This document shows positions 1 through 8,579 of a DNA stretch of 64,000 bases, piece after piece. Made by a program: the position numbers and the translations under genes. Source of the DNA: Clostridia bacterium (GTDB lineage Bacteria; Bacillota_A; Clostridia; Christensenellales; Aristaeellaceae); contig JAGBBE010000093.1 of the NCBI GenBank assembly GCA_017938645.1, positions 48,914 through 112,913 on the forward strand. The letters run 5' to 3'. Positions within the stretch are counted from its first letter, which is position 1. Each line of letters begins with the position of its first letter. The notes below the pieces were generated by a model. It worked only from the letters and a program-made list of their open reading frames with translations. It was not told the origin of the DNA and made no database searches.

Positions 1-154
1 TTGTCATTTTTCCCTGTGAATTTATTCGTTTTTGAGGCCGCATGGCCCTTTTGAAACGGGGGGGCTTAGGTAGGCTAAGGGTTGGTTATAATAGCGCTCG
101 CAAGTGCTTGATTCTCTTAGCTTTCAGGATTCCAAAAGGGCCACGTTGGAGGGG

Positions 155-547
155 TCAAGCTTCCTCCGCCGATTGTCTGCGCCTTCGTTCTGCCTCCGCG
201 CGTCTGTGCTTGCGCATGGATTCGCCGCATGATGTGCAATACTTTTGACGCGGGCTTGCCTTGTTGAACGGCTTACCGCATGACTCACAAAGTTTGACCG
301 CATCGGGCGGAGGGGGTGCGGCTTTCTCCTGCTGTGGTTTGATGCTGGCTTCCAATTCCTTATCCATCGGAAGCACGCCATTCTAGAACCATTTGCATGC
401 TATGGGACGTGGGTCTTTCTCCGGCCATAGGGTATTGATAACGTGGCAGGGGCGGTCTTGTGGTATGCACATGCCCGTGCCGTTTACCGTGGTGTAGTAG
501 CAGCATTGCTCTCTTGCCTAGTATTTGATCTTTGATACTTGATCCAT
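155..547 (-). pseudogene. Cysteine-rich VLP-domain protein with two in-frame TAG codons
   Basis: Read from an ATG at 547, with AGGAGGT eight bases upstream, one frame runs 131 codons to TGA at 155-157 and is broken only by TAG at 518-520 and 383-385. The product has the layout of the Cys_rich_VLP family of mobile elements: an N-terminal cysteine cluster (AREQCCYY, then CIPQDRPC), the block CKWF-x-NGVLPMDKELEA and a C-terminal zinc-ribbon-like pair CESCGKPF / YCTSCG followed by a basic tail. The family is common in conjugative and mobilizable elements of Firmicutes; its molecular role is not known to me. The second TAG falls inside the most conserved block, where relatives as I remember them usually carry arginine. 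The absence of frameshifts allows either recent decay or stop readthrough. An intact shorter product could start at ATG 365-367, but I see no ribosome site there. Confidence 0.72.
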
Positions 548-566
548 TGTTGGATACCTCCTGCAT

Positions 567-1007
567 GGTTGTTTCGTAATCGCCTATGCCCCCGATACAT
601 CAAGCAATCACGCTCTTATTGGGAACATTTTGCAAGAAACGTACGGCCTGATTAGAAAATTTTCTTTTTCCACCGGATGTTCTATACCTATGGTCATGTA
701 CACACTTCTTATGGTGTATATAATGGTACTTTAAGTATTATCGTTCGATCGTGCTTTCGGTTCGGCTCTCATGCGAGGAAATGTTGAGGAATGACTGGGG
801 TATAGAAATTTCTGCATATGCATAGGTTTGAAACGTAAAAGGCGGGGTATCCCATCCGGTGGGTTTACCCCTTCATCGACCTCTGCAAGCTGGATGGCAT
901 AACCGCTGCCACCGAGAGCTTTGTGAGGTGTAAAAACATTTTGCACCGCTTCAGAACCCTTGATTTTCTCGTTGCTTTCTACCGCCAAAAGAAAAGGACG
1001 GAAGCGC
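567..1007. other. Region without a convincing gene between recombinase and Cys-rich gene
   Basis: Only an 85-codon minus-strand frame (731-988) with a TTG start and no ribosome site is open. No hairpin with a U tract was noticed. Probably non-coding or decayed DNA of the mobile element. Confidence 0.4.
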
Positions 1008-1586
1008 TCATGCCTCCGCCCTCTGCTTTCTCTTTTCGCGAATCAATGTGCTTTTGCTGATGCCTGTTAGCCTCTCCACTTGGGTGTAGCTGTTGCCCTC
1101 CGCCAGCAGTTCCATTGCATGCCTCATCTGATCCGGCGTGTACTTGTTTGGTCTACCGTCCACACGAATCCCCTTGTTTCTTGCAATCTCCTTGCCTGTT
1201 TGTGTGCGCTCCACAATCATATCACGTTCAAACTCTGCAAAGGCCAGCAGCATTGTCACCATCAGTTTTCCCATGGGACTGTTGTCCGCCCTACCCATAT
1301 TGAGCACATGCACTACCACGCCGCGTTCTACCAGCTCACGCACAACTACGCTTCCTTCAACGGCGGTTCGCGCCAGCCTATCCAACTTAGTTACAATCAG
1401 CGTATCTCCTTCTGCCAGCCGTTCTTTCATTTTGTCGAAGTTCGGACGCTCCATCTTTGTGCCCGTGAAAACATCCGTGATGATTTTTTCCGCTCCTGCA
1501 TCTTTGAGCTTCTGTTCCTGATCGTCCAGACTGTTCCCGTGCTTTCCCTGTTGCCTTGTGCTGACTCTTGCATAACCGTAAATCAT
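1008..1586 (-). CDS. Small serine recombinase (resolvase/invertase family)
   Basis: A 192-residue site-specific recombinase. The N-terminal catalytic domain begins MIYGYARVSTRQQ with the nucleophile serine at residue 9. It includes the conserved TKLDRLART segment that carries active-site arginines, and ends near residue 140. A short C-terminal helix-turn-helix follows (SYTQVERLTGISKSTLIRE). Size and domain order match Tn3-type resolvases and DNA invertases, not the large serine integrases. The start is set at 1586 because GGAGGG lies seven bases upstream; the in-frame ATG five codons earlier overlaps that ribosome site. A TTGACA/TAAAAT promoter with an inverted repeat lies directly upstream. 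Likely roles are resolution of co-integrates or multimers, or inversion of a segment of the element that occupies the left end. Confidence 0.9.
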   Translation of the reverse strand: MIYGYARVSTRQQGKHGNSLDDQEQKLKDAGAEKIITDVFTGTKMERPNFDKMKERLAEGDTLIVTKLDRLARTAVEGSVVVRELVERGVVVHVLNMGRADNSPMGKLMVTMLLAFAEFERDMIVERTQTGKEIARNKGIRVDGRPNKYTPDQMRHAMELLAEGNSYTQVERLTGISKSTLIREKRKQRAEA

Positions 1587-1620
1587 CCGTATTCCCTCCA
1601 TTACTTTTGACCATTTATTA

Positions 1621-1668
1621 TGACACCGATGAACAGCTTGATTTTACTGCACTTTTATTTCGGTGTCA
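1621..1668. repeat. Inverted repeat flanking the recombinase -10 box (candidate operator/res subsite)
   Basis: TGACACCGA at 1621-1629 and its perfect reverse complement TCGGTGTCA at 1660-1668 are separated by 30 bases. One arm overlaps the -35 hexamer and the other lies just downstream of the -10 box. Resolvases commonly bind inverted half-sites at their own promoters, so autoregulation or a crossover-site role is an inference from position. Confidence 0.5.
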
Positions 1669-1669
1669 A
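1641..1669 (-). promoter_or_regulatory. Promoter of the serine recombinase
   Basis: On the minus strand a perfect -35 TTGACA (1664-1669) and a -10 TAAAAT (1641-1646) are separated by 17 bases. They lie about 55 bases upstream of the recombinase start. Confidence 0.65.
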
Positions 1670-1781
1670 TAGTTATAACTTATGATTCTTTCGGCTATAG
1701 AAAAATGCCATGCTGAAAAACAGCAAGGCGAAGGTGAAAAGCGGTGGGGCTGTGCTGAACATGGCGAAGAAGTAATCGGGG

Positions 1782-2306
1782 TTAAGGAAGAATAGAAGGC
1801 AAAGCAATAAGAAGCAACGCAATAGCGGATCCGATTATTAGCAACATTCCTGTAAGATAGATAAATTCAGCTTCATTGCGTTTGATCTCAGGAAAATAGC
1901 TTTCTGCTTCTTCCTTGGAATAGGGCTCAAATTTGGCAAAAAACATTTTATCGCCGTAGAAATAATAGGTGAGAATGCCAGGAGAGTCAACGTATTTCAT
2001 TTCATATGCAGCTTTGAAAGAAGCGTATACATAGCCAACCGTTTCTCCGAAAGGATCATTGTCTGAATGTTTCTTGATGACAAAACGTTCAAGCGAACCC
2101 AGATAATCAAAACGGAGACTTTCGTCAAGACATATGTGTCCTGACGCCCACTGGTATTCAAGCCAAACATTCTTTTTTCGTTTTCTGCATTTCGGATGGG
2201 TTCTTCTATAGGTATGAACGATCCATCGAAACAGTATGGCAATGCCAAAGCCGAAAAGGAATAAGGTTATCAGGGATCCGATCAAAAGCAAAATGATAAA
2301 CTTCAT
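1782..2306 (-). CDS. Hypothetical protein with N- and C-terminal membrane segments
   Basis: A 174-residue protein of unknown family. It has one hydrophobic segment at about residues 2-25, a basic stretch (TYRRTHPKCRKRKK), a polar domain of about 110 residues rich in aromatic residues, and a second hydrophobic segment near the C-terminus. It should therefore be membrane anchored at both ends. The start at 2306 is chosen because GGGAGG lies six bases upstream; an in-frame TTG eight codons earlier lies upstream of that site. A good promoter lies directly upstream, so it is probably transcribed alone. It sits between the recombinase and the sigma-like gene inside the mobile-element end. No function can be assigned. 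Confidence 0.6.
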   Translation of the reverse strand: MKFIILLLIGSLITLFLFGFGIAILFRWIVHTYRRTHPKCRKRKKNVWLEYQWASGHICLDESLRFDYLGSLERFVIKKHSDNDPFGETVGYVYASFKAAYEMKYVDSPGILTYYFYGDKMFFAKFEPYSKEEAESYFPEIKRNEAEFIYLTGMLLIIGSAIALLLIALPSILP

Positions 2307-2332
2307 GGGACACCTCCCTGTGTTCGACAAAT

Positions 2333-2361
2333 ATTATAGCATAAAACTTGTAAAGGGTGAA
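2333..2361 (-). promoter_or_regulatory. Promoter of the 1782-2306 membrane protein
   Basis: Minus-strand TTCACC (2356-2361), a 17-base spacer and a consensus TATAAT (2333-2338), about 27 bases before the start codon. Confidence 0.55.
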
Positions 2362-2428
2362 GGAAATTGAGTAAAGGCGGAAACGAGCGAGAAAGAAGGA
2401 CGGCAGACAAGCACCGCCCCTCCCGCTA

Positions 2429-2941
2429 TCATTCCTCATACAGCCGATGAAGTTTGCTGAGTGTCTGACTAACCCATCCTTTTGACCTGTTCAAAGCCTC
2501 CGCCGCCTCTCTAGTGTTGTATCCCTGTCGTTTAAGGTTTACCAGTTCCACACAGGCTGGCGATATTTCTTCTGCCGCCTCCATGATCTCTTTGAGTATT
2601 TCTAGCGCCTCGCGTTCATCATCCCCTGCAATGACTTGTTCCAGTTTATCCATGTCCAGCATGGTCATGATGCCGCGCTTCTCACGGTTAAGAAAAACCG
2701 CCCTTGGCATTTTCAAAGGATAATAGCGCTGTACTTCATCGCATAGCGCATGGAGAATCGTTAGTCTGCACTTATGCCAGTCCTGTGGATCATGCTTTCT
2801 GACAAACTGAAGAAACGCCATTCTTGCCGTCTGTATCAAATCTTCATCGGAAATGGTTCTCCCTGTACAGCGGCTTTTGAAGTTGTGGACGTGCTTCCAA
2901 AGTAACGGGTCATAGCGGGTGATGATTTCCTGTTCGGACAT
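2429..2941 (-). CDS. Sigma-70-like RNA polymerase factor of a mobile element
   Basis: A 170-residue protein. The N-terminal half resembles sigma region 2, with a helix entering YDPLLWKHVHNFKSR and the acidic segment ISDEDLIQTARMAFLQFVRKHD. The C-terminal half carries a region-4-type helix-turn-helix (YNTREAAEALNRSKGWVSQ). Similar short sigma-like proteins occur in integrative elements and prophages of Firmicutes, where they direct transcription of element genes. GGAGGG eight bases before the ATG supports the start. It is the last gene before the tRNA-like repeat at 3026, which fits a regulatory gene at the end of an integrated element. Target promoters cannot be told from this window. Confidence 0.75.
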   Translation of the reverse strand: MSEQEIITRYDPLLWKHVHNFKSRCTGRTISDEDLIQTARMAFLQFVRKHDPQDWHKCRLTILHALCDEVQRYYPLKMPRAVFLNREKRGIMTMLDMDKLEQVIAGDDEREALEILKEIMEAAEEISPACVELVNLKRQGYNTREAAEALNRSKGWVSQTLSKLHRLYEE

Positions 2942-3025
2942 TGTGATTCCCTCCGTGATTGTTATTCAACGTTCACAGAGGACACTGCCCACACGCTTTT
3001 CGTGTTTTTGATATGTGTTAGTTTA

Positions 3026-3092
3026 TTCGAGTCTCCTATGCTCCACCAGTAGAAAACGCTTGATTCGCAAAGGATCGAGCGTTTTTCTTTTT
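3026..3092 (+). repeat. tRNA 3'-end fragment plus terminator (candidate attachment site, copy 1)
   Basis: Bases 3026-3048 read as a T loop (TTCGAGT), the 3' half of the T stem (CTCCT), a 7-base acceptor strand (ATGCTCC), discriminator A and CCA. Nothing upstream can form the rest of a tRNA. A hairpin follows (AAAACGCTTGAT pairing with ATCGAGCGTTTT, one G-U) with a T tract. The same block recurs at 18885. A 3' tRNA fragment is the usual scar of an element integrated into a tRNA gene. U at acceptor position 70 with A73 would suit tRNA-Ala, but this is tentative. Confidence 0.65.
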
Positions 3093-3268
3093 GTCTGTTG
3101 CTATCTGCCGGATGGGCGCTGACAGTAATATTGACAGTAGCGGTCTGAATGTTTGCATGGTTTGCCCTCCGTTCTAATAAAACAAACTGTAAGCATTCAG
3201 CGAATAACAAGGCATAGTATTGGGGATAAAAGAAAAACTCGAACGCCTTATGCAGCAAGTTCGCTTCA
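3093..3268. other. Intergenic stretch with no recognised gene
   Basis: Between the tRNA-like repeat and the terminator at 3269 I see no open frame with a ribosome site. A TATTGACAGTAG string is present, without a convincing -10 partner. Confidence 0.4.
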
Positions 3269-3311
3269 TAAAAGCCGCCTGACCCCTCAAGAAAGAGACC
3301 AGGCGGCTTTT
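3269..3311 (-). terminator. Rho-independent terminator of the sugar-acid/acyl-CoA operon
   Basis: AAAAGCCGCCTG and CAGGCGGCTTTT form a 12-bp stem just downstream of the kinase stop codon at 3332, with a T-rich 3' arm on the minus strand. Confidence 0.7.
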
Positions 3312-3331
3312 GTCATTCAGTTTGTTCAGCC

Positions 3332-4762
3332 CTATTTGTCCATGAGAATCTCCACGGCTTCGCGCAGGGTGGTTTCGGTGCCCACATTGCCCGGGAAAAT
3401 CACGTAGGCTACGCCGGGAAAACGGCTTTCCTCACCGGTCTGCCATACCGGAATACCGGGACGGATCTGCCCCAGCACGCGGGCACGCTTGACGCGCAGC
3501 GCTTTGGTGCCGACATCGCTGGAGGTGATGCCGCCCTTGGCCACCACGAATGCAGGGGCGATACTCAGATTGCCCACGAGCGACTGTACCGCGTCGGAGA
3601 TTTTCACGCTGCGAATAAGTGCAGCTTCGGGAGTGTCGTCGGGTACGGTGAGCAGGGTACGTTTGGTGTAGACGACCGGGGTCTTGCCGGACTCGATCAG
3701 CTCTTCGCAGCGCTTGATGATGTCGGCGGCTTCCTTTTCCAGCGCGCCTTCCTCCAGCACCAGATCGGAATTCATCTCGATAGGCACTACCCCGTCTACT
3801 TTGATCAGCTCCATCAGCTGTGCGGTGGTCTTCTGCGTATGCGAACCAACCACGACCATGCCGCCTTTGGCGGATTCCTGCGTGACCATCTCTTCGCGGC
3901 TGAGCAGAGGACGCTCGGGCACGCCGCCCAGGGTCTGCGCAAGAGCTGCAGCGCTGCGGAAACAGAAATGACGGCCTTTGCCAAAGGCACGGTAGAGTGC
4001 GACAGCGAAGACTTTTACATCGTAGGGATCCATAGCGTTGACGATTACCTTGCCAAAACCGGAAACATTGAGCAGCTTCTGTTCGATGGCATCAAAGTCC
4101 AGCGCGCGGATCTCGTCCAGCGTGATGGAGGTCACGGTTTCGGCCTTGAATTCGCCGCCGGTTTTCTCCTCGATGTATTCCTTCAGGTCGGAATGCCGAT
4201 AACCGAAGGTCTTGTCTTTGGCAAACTCGGTCTGCGCGGCGGGTACCAGTTCGTCGCCGTAGCGCACATAATGCGTGTCGTCCATGGTGAAGCGTCCGCC
4301 TTCGCGGAAGAAGGGACAGAGCACTTCACCGTCCATCTTCACGCCGTTTTCGCCCTCCATGCCTTCGCGGATAAGCTGGGTTTCCAGCGGAAAATGTCCG
4401 CGCAGGGTGGAGTCGCTGCGGCTGATGAGGAAGCAGTCGATGCCGGTTTCACGGGAGACCTGCGCGGTGTTTTTCACGATCTCGCGATGAGCGGCGGTGG
4501 TTTCGGCGGCGGTCATGCCGCGGGAATTGGTGAGGATGAAGAACATCTTGTTCTCCTCTGCAAATCCTTTGCGCAGGCTTTCTACCGTCCAGTCGGTGTA
4601 CACGGAGATGTCGTGCACAGTCTGTACGCCGGTGGGATCGTCGTCGAGCACAACGATTTTCTGCTTGTTGAGCGCGATTTCCGCCTTCAAAAGACGGTCA
4701 ACCTCCGCTTTGTGCTCGTCAGGAAAGGGAATCAGTCTCGAGGCCTGAATCGTCTGTTCCAT
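3332..4762 (-). CDS. Four-carbon acid sugar kinase family protein (DUF1537)
   Basis: A 476-residue member of the DUF1537 kinase family, whose characterised members phosphorylate D-threonate, D-erythronate, 3-oxo-tetronate and related sugar acids. The N-terminal sugar-acid-binding domain carries the signature VVLDDDPTGVQTVHDI (DDDPTG at residues 40-45). The C-terminal nucleotide-binding domain contains VAKGGITSSDVGTKAL. Length is normal for the family. AAGGAG before the ATG supports the start. It is the last gene of a long minus-strand operon and lies 23 bases after the class II aldolase. Kinase, aldolase and isomerase together recall the Otn/Dtn-type sugar-acid pathways, in which the phosphorylated acid is cleaved or decarboxylated to a triose phosphate. 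The exact substrate is not deducible here. Confidence 0.85.
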   Translation of the reverse strand: MEQTIQASRLIPFPDEHKAEVDRLLKAEIALNKQKIVVLDDDPTGVQTVHDISVYTDWTVESLRKGFAEENKMFFILTNSRGMTAAETTAAHREIVKNTAQVSRETGIDCFLISRSDSTLRGHFPLETQLIREGMEGENGVKMDGEVLCPFFREGGRFTMDDTHYVRYGDELVPAAQTEFAKDKTFGYRHSDLKEYIEEKTGGEFKAETVTSITLDEIRALDFDAIEQKLLNVSGFGKVIVNAMDPYDVKVFAVALYRAFGKGRHFCFRSAAALAQTLGGVPERPLLSREEMVTQESAKGGMVVVGSHTQKTTAQLMELIKVDGVVPIEMNSDLVLEEGALEKEAADIIKRCEELIESGKTPVVYTKRTLLTVPDDTPEAALIRSVKISDAVQSLVGNLSIAPAFVVAKGGITSSDVGTKALRVKRARVLGQIRPGIPVWQTGEESRFPGVAYVIFPGNVGTETTLREAVEILMDK

Positions 4763-4785
4763 AGGTATCTTCTCCTTTGGATCCG

Positions 4786-5589
4786 TCAGCAGTAGAAGCG
4801 GACCATCGTTTCGGTCATGCTCTCCCGTGCGGCAAGCACGGGCTTTTCCATGCGTTTTTCCGTTTCCAGCGAGCGCCTGAGCGCATCCGCGCCCGCCATG
4901 GTGATTTCGGTGTTGACGTTGATCTTGGCCACGGCAATGTGTGCGCTTTCTCTGAGCGTTTCCATGGGAATGCCGCTGCTTCCGTGCAGCACCAGCGGGA
5001 TCTGCACACGCTCATAAATCGTCTGAAGACGTTCCTGATCGATGTGTGGTACGCCCTTGTAGAGGCCGTGTGCATTGCCCACGGATACAGCAAGGCTGTT
5101 CACGCCGGTTTCGCGGACGTAAACTTCGGCCTGAGCGGGGTCAGTGAACGCGCTCACCTCTCCGCTGCCGAATTCGTCGTTCAGCCCGCCCAGTTCGCCT
5201 TCGAGGCTTGCGCCAAACTGGTCTGCCAGATGGCGTGCCCTGAGCGTTTCCTCGATGTTCTTCTCCAGCGGAAGGTCGCTTCCGTCGTACATCACGGAGG
5301 TGAAGCCGGCTTCCAGCGCCGCCCGGATGCAGTCAAGGCTGCGGCAGTGATCCAGATGCAAGGCGACCTCATGAGGATGGGTCCGGCTCAGACACCGCGC
5401 CATGGCGGCGATCACTTCCAGCGAGGCATTGTCCAGATACCTTTCTCCAAACGCCAAAATCACAGGCTGAGCCGCCCGGAGGGATGCTTCGAGCGCCGCC
5501 TGCATGGTTTCCAGATTATAAATGTTAAACGCCGGCACATACACGCCTGTTTGACGTGCATGTGCCAGCATGGCGATGGTATTGACCAT
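4786..5589 (-). CDS. Class II (zinc) fructose-bisphosphate aldolase family protein
   Basis: A 267-residue TIM-barrel aldolase of the FbaA/KbaY/GatY group. Visible metal and catalytic residues are LHLDH (D80, H81), the EGELG glutamate (E132), GNAHG (H174) and VLHGSSG (H202). All are conserved in enzymes that use zinc to form an enediolate of dihydroxyacetone phosphate. Expected chemistry is retro-aldol cleavage of a phosphorylated sugar or sugar acid, probably the product of the kinase next to it. It is slightly shorter than most family members. It lies 15 bases after the SDR gene on the same strand, in an operon with tight spacing. The aldehyde fragment released is unknown. Confidence 0.85.
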   Translation of the reverse strand: MVNTIAMLAHARQTGVYVPAFNIYNLETMQAALEASLRAAQPVILAFGERYLDNASLEVIAAMARCLSRTHPHEVALHLDHCRSLDCIRAALEAGFTSVMYDGSDLPLEKNIEETLRARHLADQFGASLEGELGGLNDEFGSGEVSAFTDPAQAEVYVRETGVNSLAVSVGNAHGLYKGVPHIDQERLQTIYERVQIPLVLHGSSGIPMETLRESAHIAVAKINVNTEITMAGADALRRSLETEKRMEKPVLAARESMTETMVRFYC

Positions 5590-5604
5590 CGTTATTCCTC
5601 CTGA

Positions 5605-6345
5605 TTACATGTAGGAGCCGCCGGAAACGACCAGGCATTCGCCGGTGACGAAGCTGGAATCGTCGGAGCACAGGAAGGCAGCGGCAGCGGCCAGTTCTTC
5701 GGGCTCGCCCAGGCGCTCCATGGGTATGGCGGCGAGGAAGCGCTGCATGGTGGCCTCGGGCACAGCCTGCAGCATCTCGGTGTTGATGTAGCTGGGAGCG
5801 ATGCAGTTGACGGTTACGCGGTTGCGGGCCACTTCACGCGCAAGGCACTTGGTGAAGCCGATCACGCCGCCCTTGGAAGCGCCGTAGTTGGTCTGGCCGA
5901 AGTTGCCGAAAGCGGATACAGAGGCGAGGTTGACGATCTTGCCGTACTTGCGGTTGCGCATGCCGGCAACGACGGCCTGGCAGCAGTTGTACATGCTCTT
6001 GAGGTTGACCTCGATCACCAGATCCCACTGGTTTTCGGTCATCTTGTGGAACATACCGTCGCGGGTGATACCGGCGTTGTTGACCAGAATGTCGATCTTT
6101 CCGCACTTCTGTTCGATTTCTCCGAACACATTTTTGACTTCTTCAAAGGAGCCTACGTTGCAGGCATAGCCGCCGGCGCGGGCGCCGGTGGGATCGAGCT
6201 TCGCAGCTTCAGCTTTGACCTTGTCTTCGCTCAGGTCGATCAGCGCCACATACTCCGCGCCGTCGTCGTAGAGCCTCTTGGCGATGGCCGCGCCGATGCC
6301 CTGCGCAGCGCCGGTAACGATAGCAACTTTACCTTCAAAACGCAT
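5605..6345 (-). CDS. SDR-family 3-oxoacyl/acetoacetyl-CoA-type reductase
   Basis: A 246-residue classical short-chain dehydrogenase/reductase close to FabG and PhaB. It has the Rossmann motif TGAAQGIG (11-18), NNAG (89-92) and catalytic S142, Y154 and K158 (LASVSAFG, NYGASKGG). The start at 6345 is preceded by AAAGGACGG; the open frame extends further but without a better ribosome site. It lies between the aldolase and a thiolase, so a 3-hydroxyacyl-CoA dehydrogenase or acetoacetyl-CoA reductase role is attractive. Oxidation of a sugar acid is also possible, since this fold serves both. Cofactor preference is not evident. Confidence 0.85.
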   Translation of the reverse strand: MRFEGKVAIVTGAAQGIGAAIAKRLYDDGAEYVALIDLSEDKVKAEAAKLDPTGARAGGYACNVGSFEEVKNVFGEIEQKCGKIDILVNNAGITRDGMFHKMTENQWDLVIEVNLKSMYNCCQAVVAGMRNRKYGKIVNLASVSAFGNFGQTNYGASKGGVIGFTKCLAREVARNRVTVNCIAPSYINTEMLQAVPEATMQRFLAAIPMERLGEPEELAAAAAFLCSDDSSFVTGECLVVSGGSYM

Positions 6346-6407
6346 AATGATTTCCGTCCTTTCTTTTTGAGAAAAAGCCGCCGGAGAGAGCACCGGCGGC
6401 CAAAATA

Positions 6408-7598
6408 TCAGTCGAGGTTTTCGAAGATCACGCTCATGCCCTGACCGCCGCCGATGCAAAGGGAGGCCAGACCGTAGCGGACGCCGCGGCGCTTCATTTC
6501 GGAGATCAGCTTGATGGAGATGATCGCGCCGGTCGCGCCGATGGGATGACCGAGGGAGATGCCGGAGCCGTTGACGTTGGTGATGGCGGGATCGATACCG
6601 ATCTCGCGGATGCACGCAAGCGCCTGGGAGGCGAAGGCTTCGTTGAGCTCAGCCACGCCGATGTCTTCCAGCTTCATGCCGGTCTTTTTGAGCAGTTTCT
6701 CAGTGGAAGCCACGGGGCCCATGCCCATGTACTGGGGATCCACGCCGGCAGTGGCAAAATCCACCACGCGCGCGATGGGCTTGAGGCCGAGTTCTTCGGC
6801 CTTCTGACGGCTCATGATCACCAGCGCAGCGCCCGCATCGTTGACACCGGAGGCGTTGCCGGCGGTGACAACGCCGTCCGCCTTGACGAAAGGACGGAGC
6901 TTGCCGAGCTTTTCCATGGTGGTGGCGCGGGGATGCTCGTCGGTGTCAAAAACGATGGTTTCCTTGCGGGATTTGATTTCCACGGGAACGATCTCATCCT
7001 TGAACTTGCCCTCGGCAATGGCTTTTGCCGCGCGCTCCTGGCTTTCCAGAGCGTAAGCGTCCAGCTCCTCGCGGGTGAGGCCGTACTTGGCGGCGATGTT
7101 TTCAGCAGTGATGCCGATGTGCTGCTTCTCACCCGTGGTGGGCTCGCACAGGGCGGTCTGCAGGCTGTCGAGCAGGGCGGTGGAGCCCATGCCCATGCGC
7201 ATGCCCCAACGGGCGTCCTGCAGGGTGTAGGGATAGTTGGACATGCTCTCGGCGCCGCCTGCAACGACCACGTCAGCGTCGCCGTTTTCAATGAGCTGGG
7301 AGGCGGTCACAATGGCCTGCAGGCCGGAAGCGCACATGCGGTTCACAGTCTGAGCGGACGCGCTTTCACGAATGCCGGACTTGAGGCTGACCAGACGGGA
7401 GATGAAGGCGTTCAGGCCGTACTGACCCACGCAGCCGTAGACAACCTCGTCGACTTCATCGCCGGTGAGGCCAGCGCGCTTGAGCGCTTCCTTCACAGAA
7501 ACCACGCCCAGATCAACCGCGCTCAGAGACTTGAGAGAACCGCCGAAGCCGCCCACAGCAGTGCGCGCCATGGAGACGATCACAGAATCCTTAAACAT
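6408..7598 (-). CDS. Acetyl-CoA C-acetyltransferase (thiolase)
   Basis: A 396-residue thiolase of usual length. It has the acyl-accepting cysteine in [10 protein letters not shown] (C89), the NEAFA loop, the catalytic histidine in GHPIGATGA (H351) and the second cysteine in CIGGGQG (C381). It should interconvert acetoacetyl-CoA and two acetyl-CoA. It is flanked by a BKACE enzyme, which makes or uses acetoacetate and an acyl-CoA, and by a FabG/PhaB-type reductase. The three form a coherent acyl-CoA module inside a sugar-acid operon. GGAGG seven bases before the ATG supports the start. Confidence 0.92.
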   Translation of the reverse strand: MFKDSVIVSMARTAVGGFGGSLKSLSAVDLGVVSVKEALKRAGLTGDEVDEVVYGCVGQYGLNAFISRLVSLKSGIRESASAQTVNRMCASGLQAIVTASQLIENGDADVVVAGGAESMSNYPYTLQDARWGMRMGMGSTALLDSLQTALCEPTTGEKQHIGITAENIAAKYGLTREELDAYALESQERAAKAIAEGKFKDEIVPVEIKSRKETIVFDTDEHPRATTMEKLGKLRPFVKADGVVTAGNASGVNDAGAALVIMSRQKAEELGLKPIARVVDFATAGVDPQYMGMGPVASTEKLLKKTGMKLEDIGVAELNEAFASQALACIREIGIDPAITNVNGSGISLGHPIGATGAIISIKLISEMKRRGVRYGLASLCIGGGQGMSVIFENLD

Positions 7599-7618
7599 AC
7601 TTTTTTCCTCCGGATTTC

Positions 7619-8557
7619 TTAGAACTCAACCTTATCGCCGCCCTTGAGCTGGAGCTGTTCGCGGGCGTCGTCGGGAGTTGCGATTTCATAGTCGAGGTCT
7701 TCGAGAATCTTCCTGATCTTGGCAACCTGCTGGCCGCTGCTCTGGGCCAGTTCGCCGTTGGGCTTGATGTAGAGGCCATCCTCCATGCCAACGCGCACGT
7801 TGCCGCCGTTCAATGCCATCATGGTGGCGATACGGAACATGCGGCGGCCGGGAGCCACGGTGCAGTACTGCACGTCGGGGCCGAACATCTTCTTGGCCTG
7901 GTCGATGATGAACATCATCTGTTCATTGCTGATGGGCATAGCGCCCATGATGCCGGGCACAAACTGCAGGTAGATGGGCTTCTTGACGATGCCCTTCTTG
8001 ACGAAGTAGTTGAGGTTGGCCAGCTGGCCGTAGTCGAACAGCTCATACTCGGGCAGGGTGCCGCAGGCGTTCATGGTGTTGATGCAGTACTCGATGTCCT
8101 TGAAGGTGTTCTTGAACACGTTATCCCAGGTGCGCTCGATAAACGGGCGCTCCCACTCGTACTCAAAGTTTTCCACATTCTCAGCCAGACGGGAGAAGCA
8201 GAAGTTGATGGAGCCTCCGTTGGCGGAAGCCATTTCGGGCTTGAAGCGCTCGATCACGGAGAAGCGTTCCTCGGTGGTCATGCCCTGCGCGCCGCCGGTG
8301 GTGATGCCGATGACGACGTTGGACTGCTTCTTGATGTTGGAGAGGATATACTCAAAGGTATCAAAGTCAGCCGTGGGGCTGCCGTCTTCGCGGCGGGCAT
8401 GGATATGAACGATGCCAGCGCCTGCCTTGGCGGCGTTCACGGCGTCTTCAATGATCTGATCGGGGGTCTTGGGCAGGTACTTGGACATGGTGGGAGTATG
8501 CACACCGCCGGTTACGGCTGCGCTGATAACGATTTTCCGCTGAGCTTTGGGTGCCAT
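7619..8557 (-). CDS. Beta-keto acid cleavage enzyme (BKACE, DUF849)
   Basis: A 312-residue member of the BKACE family, zinc-dependent enzymes that react a beta-keto acid with acetyl-CoA to give acetoacetate and a new acyl-CoA. The zinc histidines lie in VHIHARRE (H51, H53). The typical opening ISAAVTGGVHTP and the late block NVRVGMEDGLY, which holds the conserved glutamate, are present. The best-known member, Kce, works in lysine fermentation; other subfamilies use dehydrocarnitine, 3-oxoadipate and similar acids. Substrate-contacting residues cannot be assigned to a subfamily from sight. The gene sits between thiolase and sugar isomerase in the same operon. Confidence 0.88.
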   Translation of the reverse strand: MAPKAQRKIVISAAVTGGVHTPTMSKYLPKTPDQIIEDAVNAAKAGAGIVHIHARREDGSPTADFDTFEYILSNIKKQSNVVIGITTGGAQGMTTEERFSVIERFKPEMASANGGSINFCFSRLAENVENFEYEWERPFIERTWDNVFKNTFKDIEYCINTMNACGTLPEYELFDYGQLANLNYFVKKGIVKKPIYLQFVPGIMGAMPISNEQMMFIIDQAKKMFGPDVQYCTVAPGRRMFRIATMMALNGGNVRVGMEDGLYIKPNGELAQSSGQQVAKIRKILEDLDYEIATPDDAREQLQLKGGDKVEF

Positions 8558-8579
8558 TTCGGGTTCCTCCTTCTTACGT

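Noticed and set aside
60..90. CTTAG-GTAGG-CTAAG palindrome near the left edge as a possible transfer origin
   Set aside because: A 5-bp arm alone is too short, and no relaxase gene is visible in the window; cannot be supported.
731..988. 85-codon minus-strand open frame after the recombinase gene
   Set aside because: TTG start without a ribosome site, no recognisable motif and composition unlike the neighbours; treated as chance.
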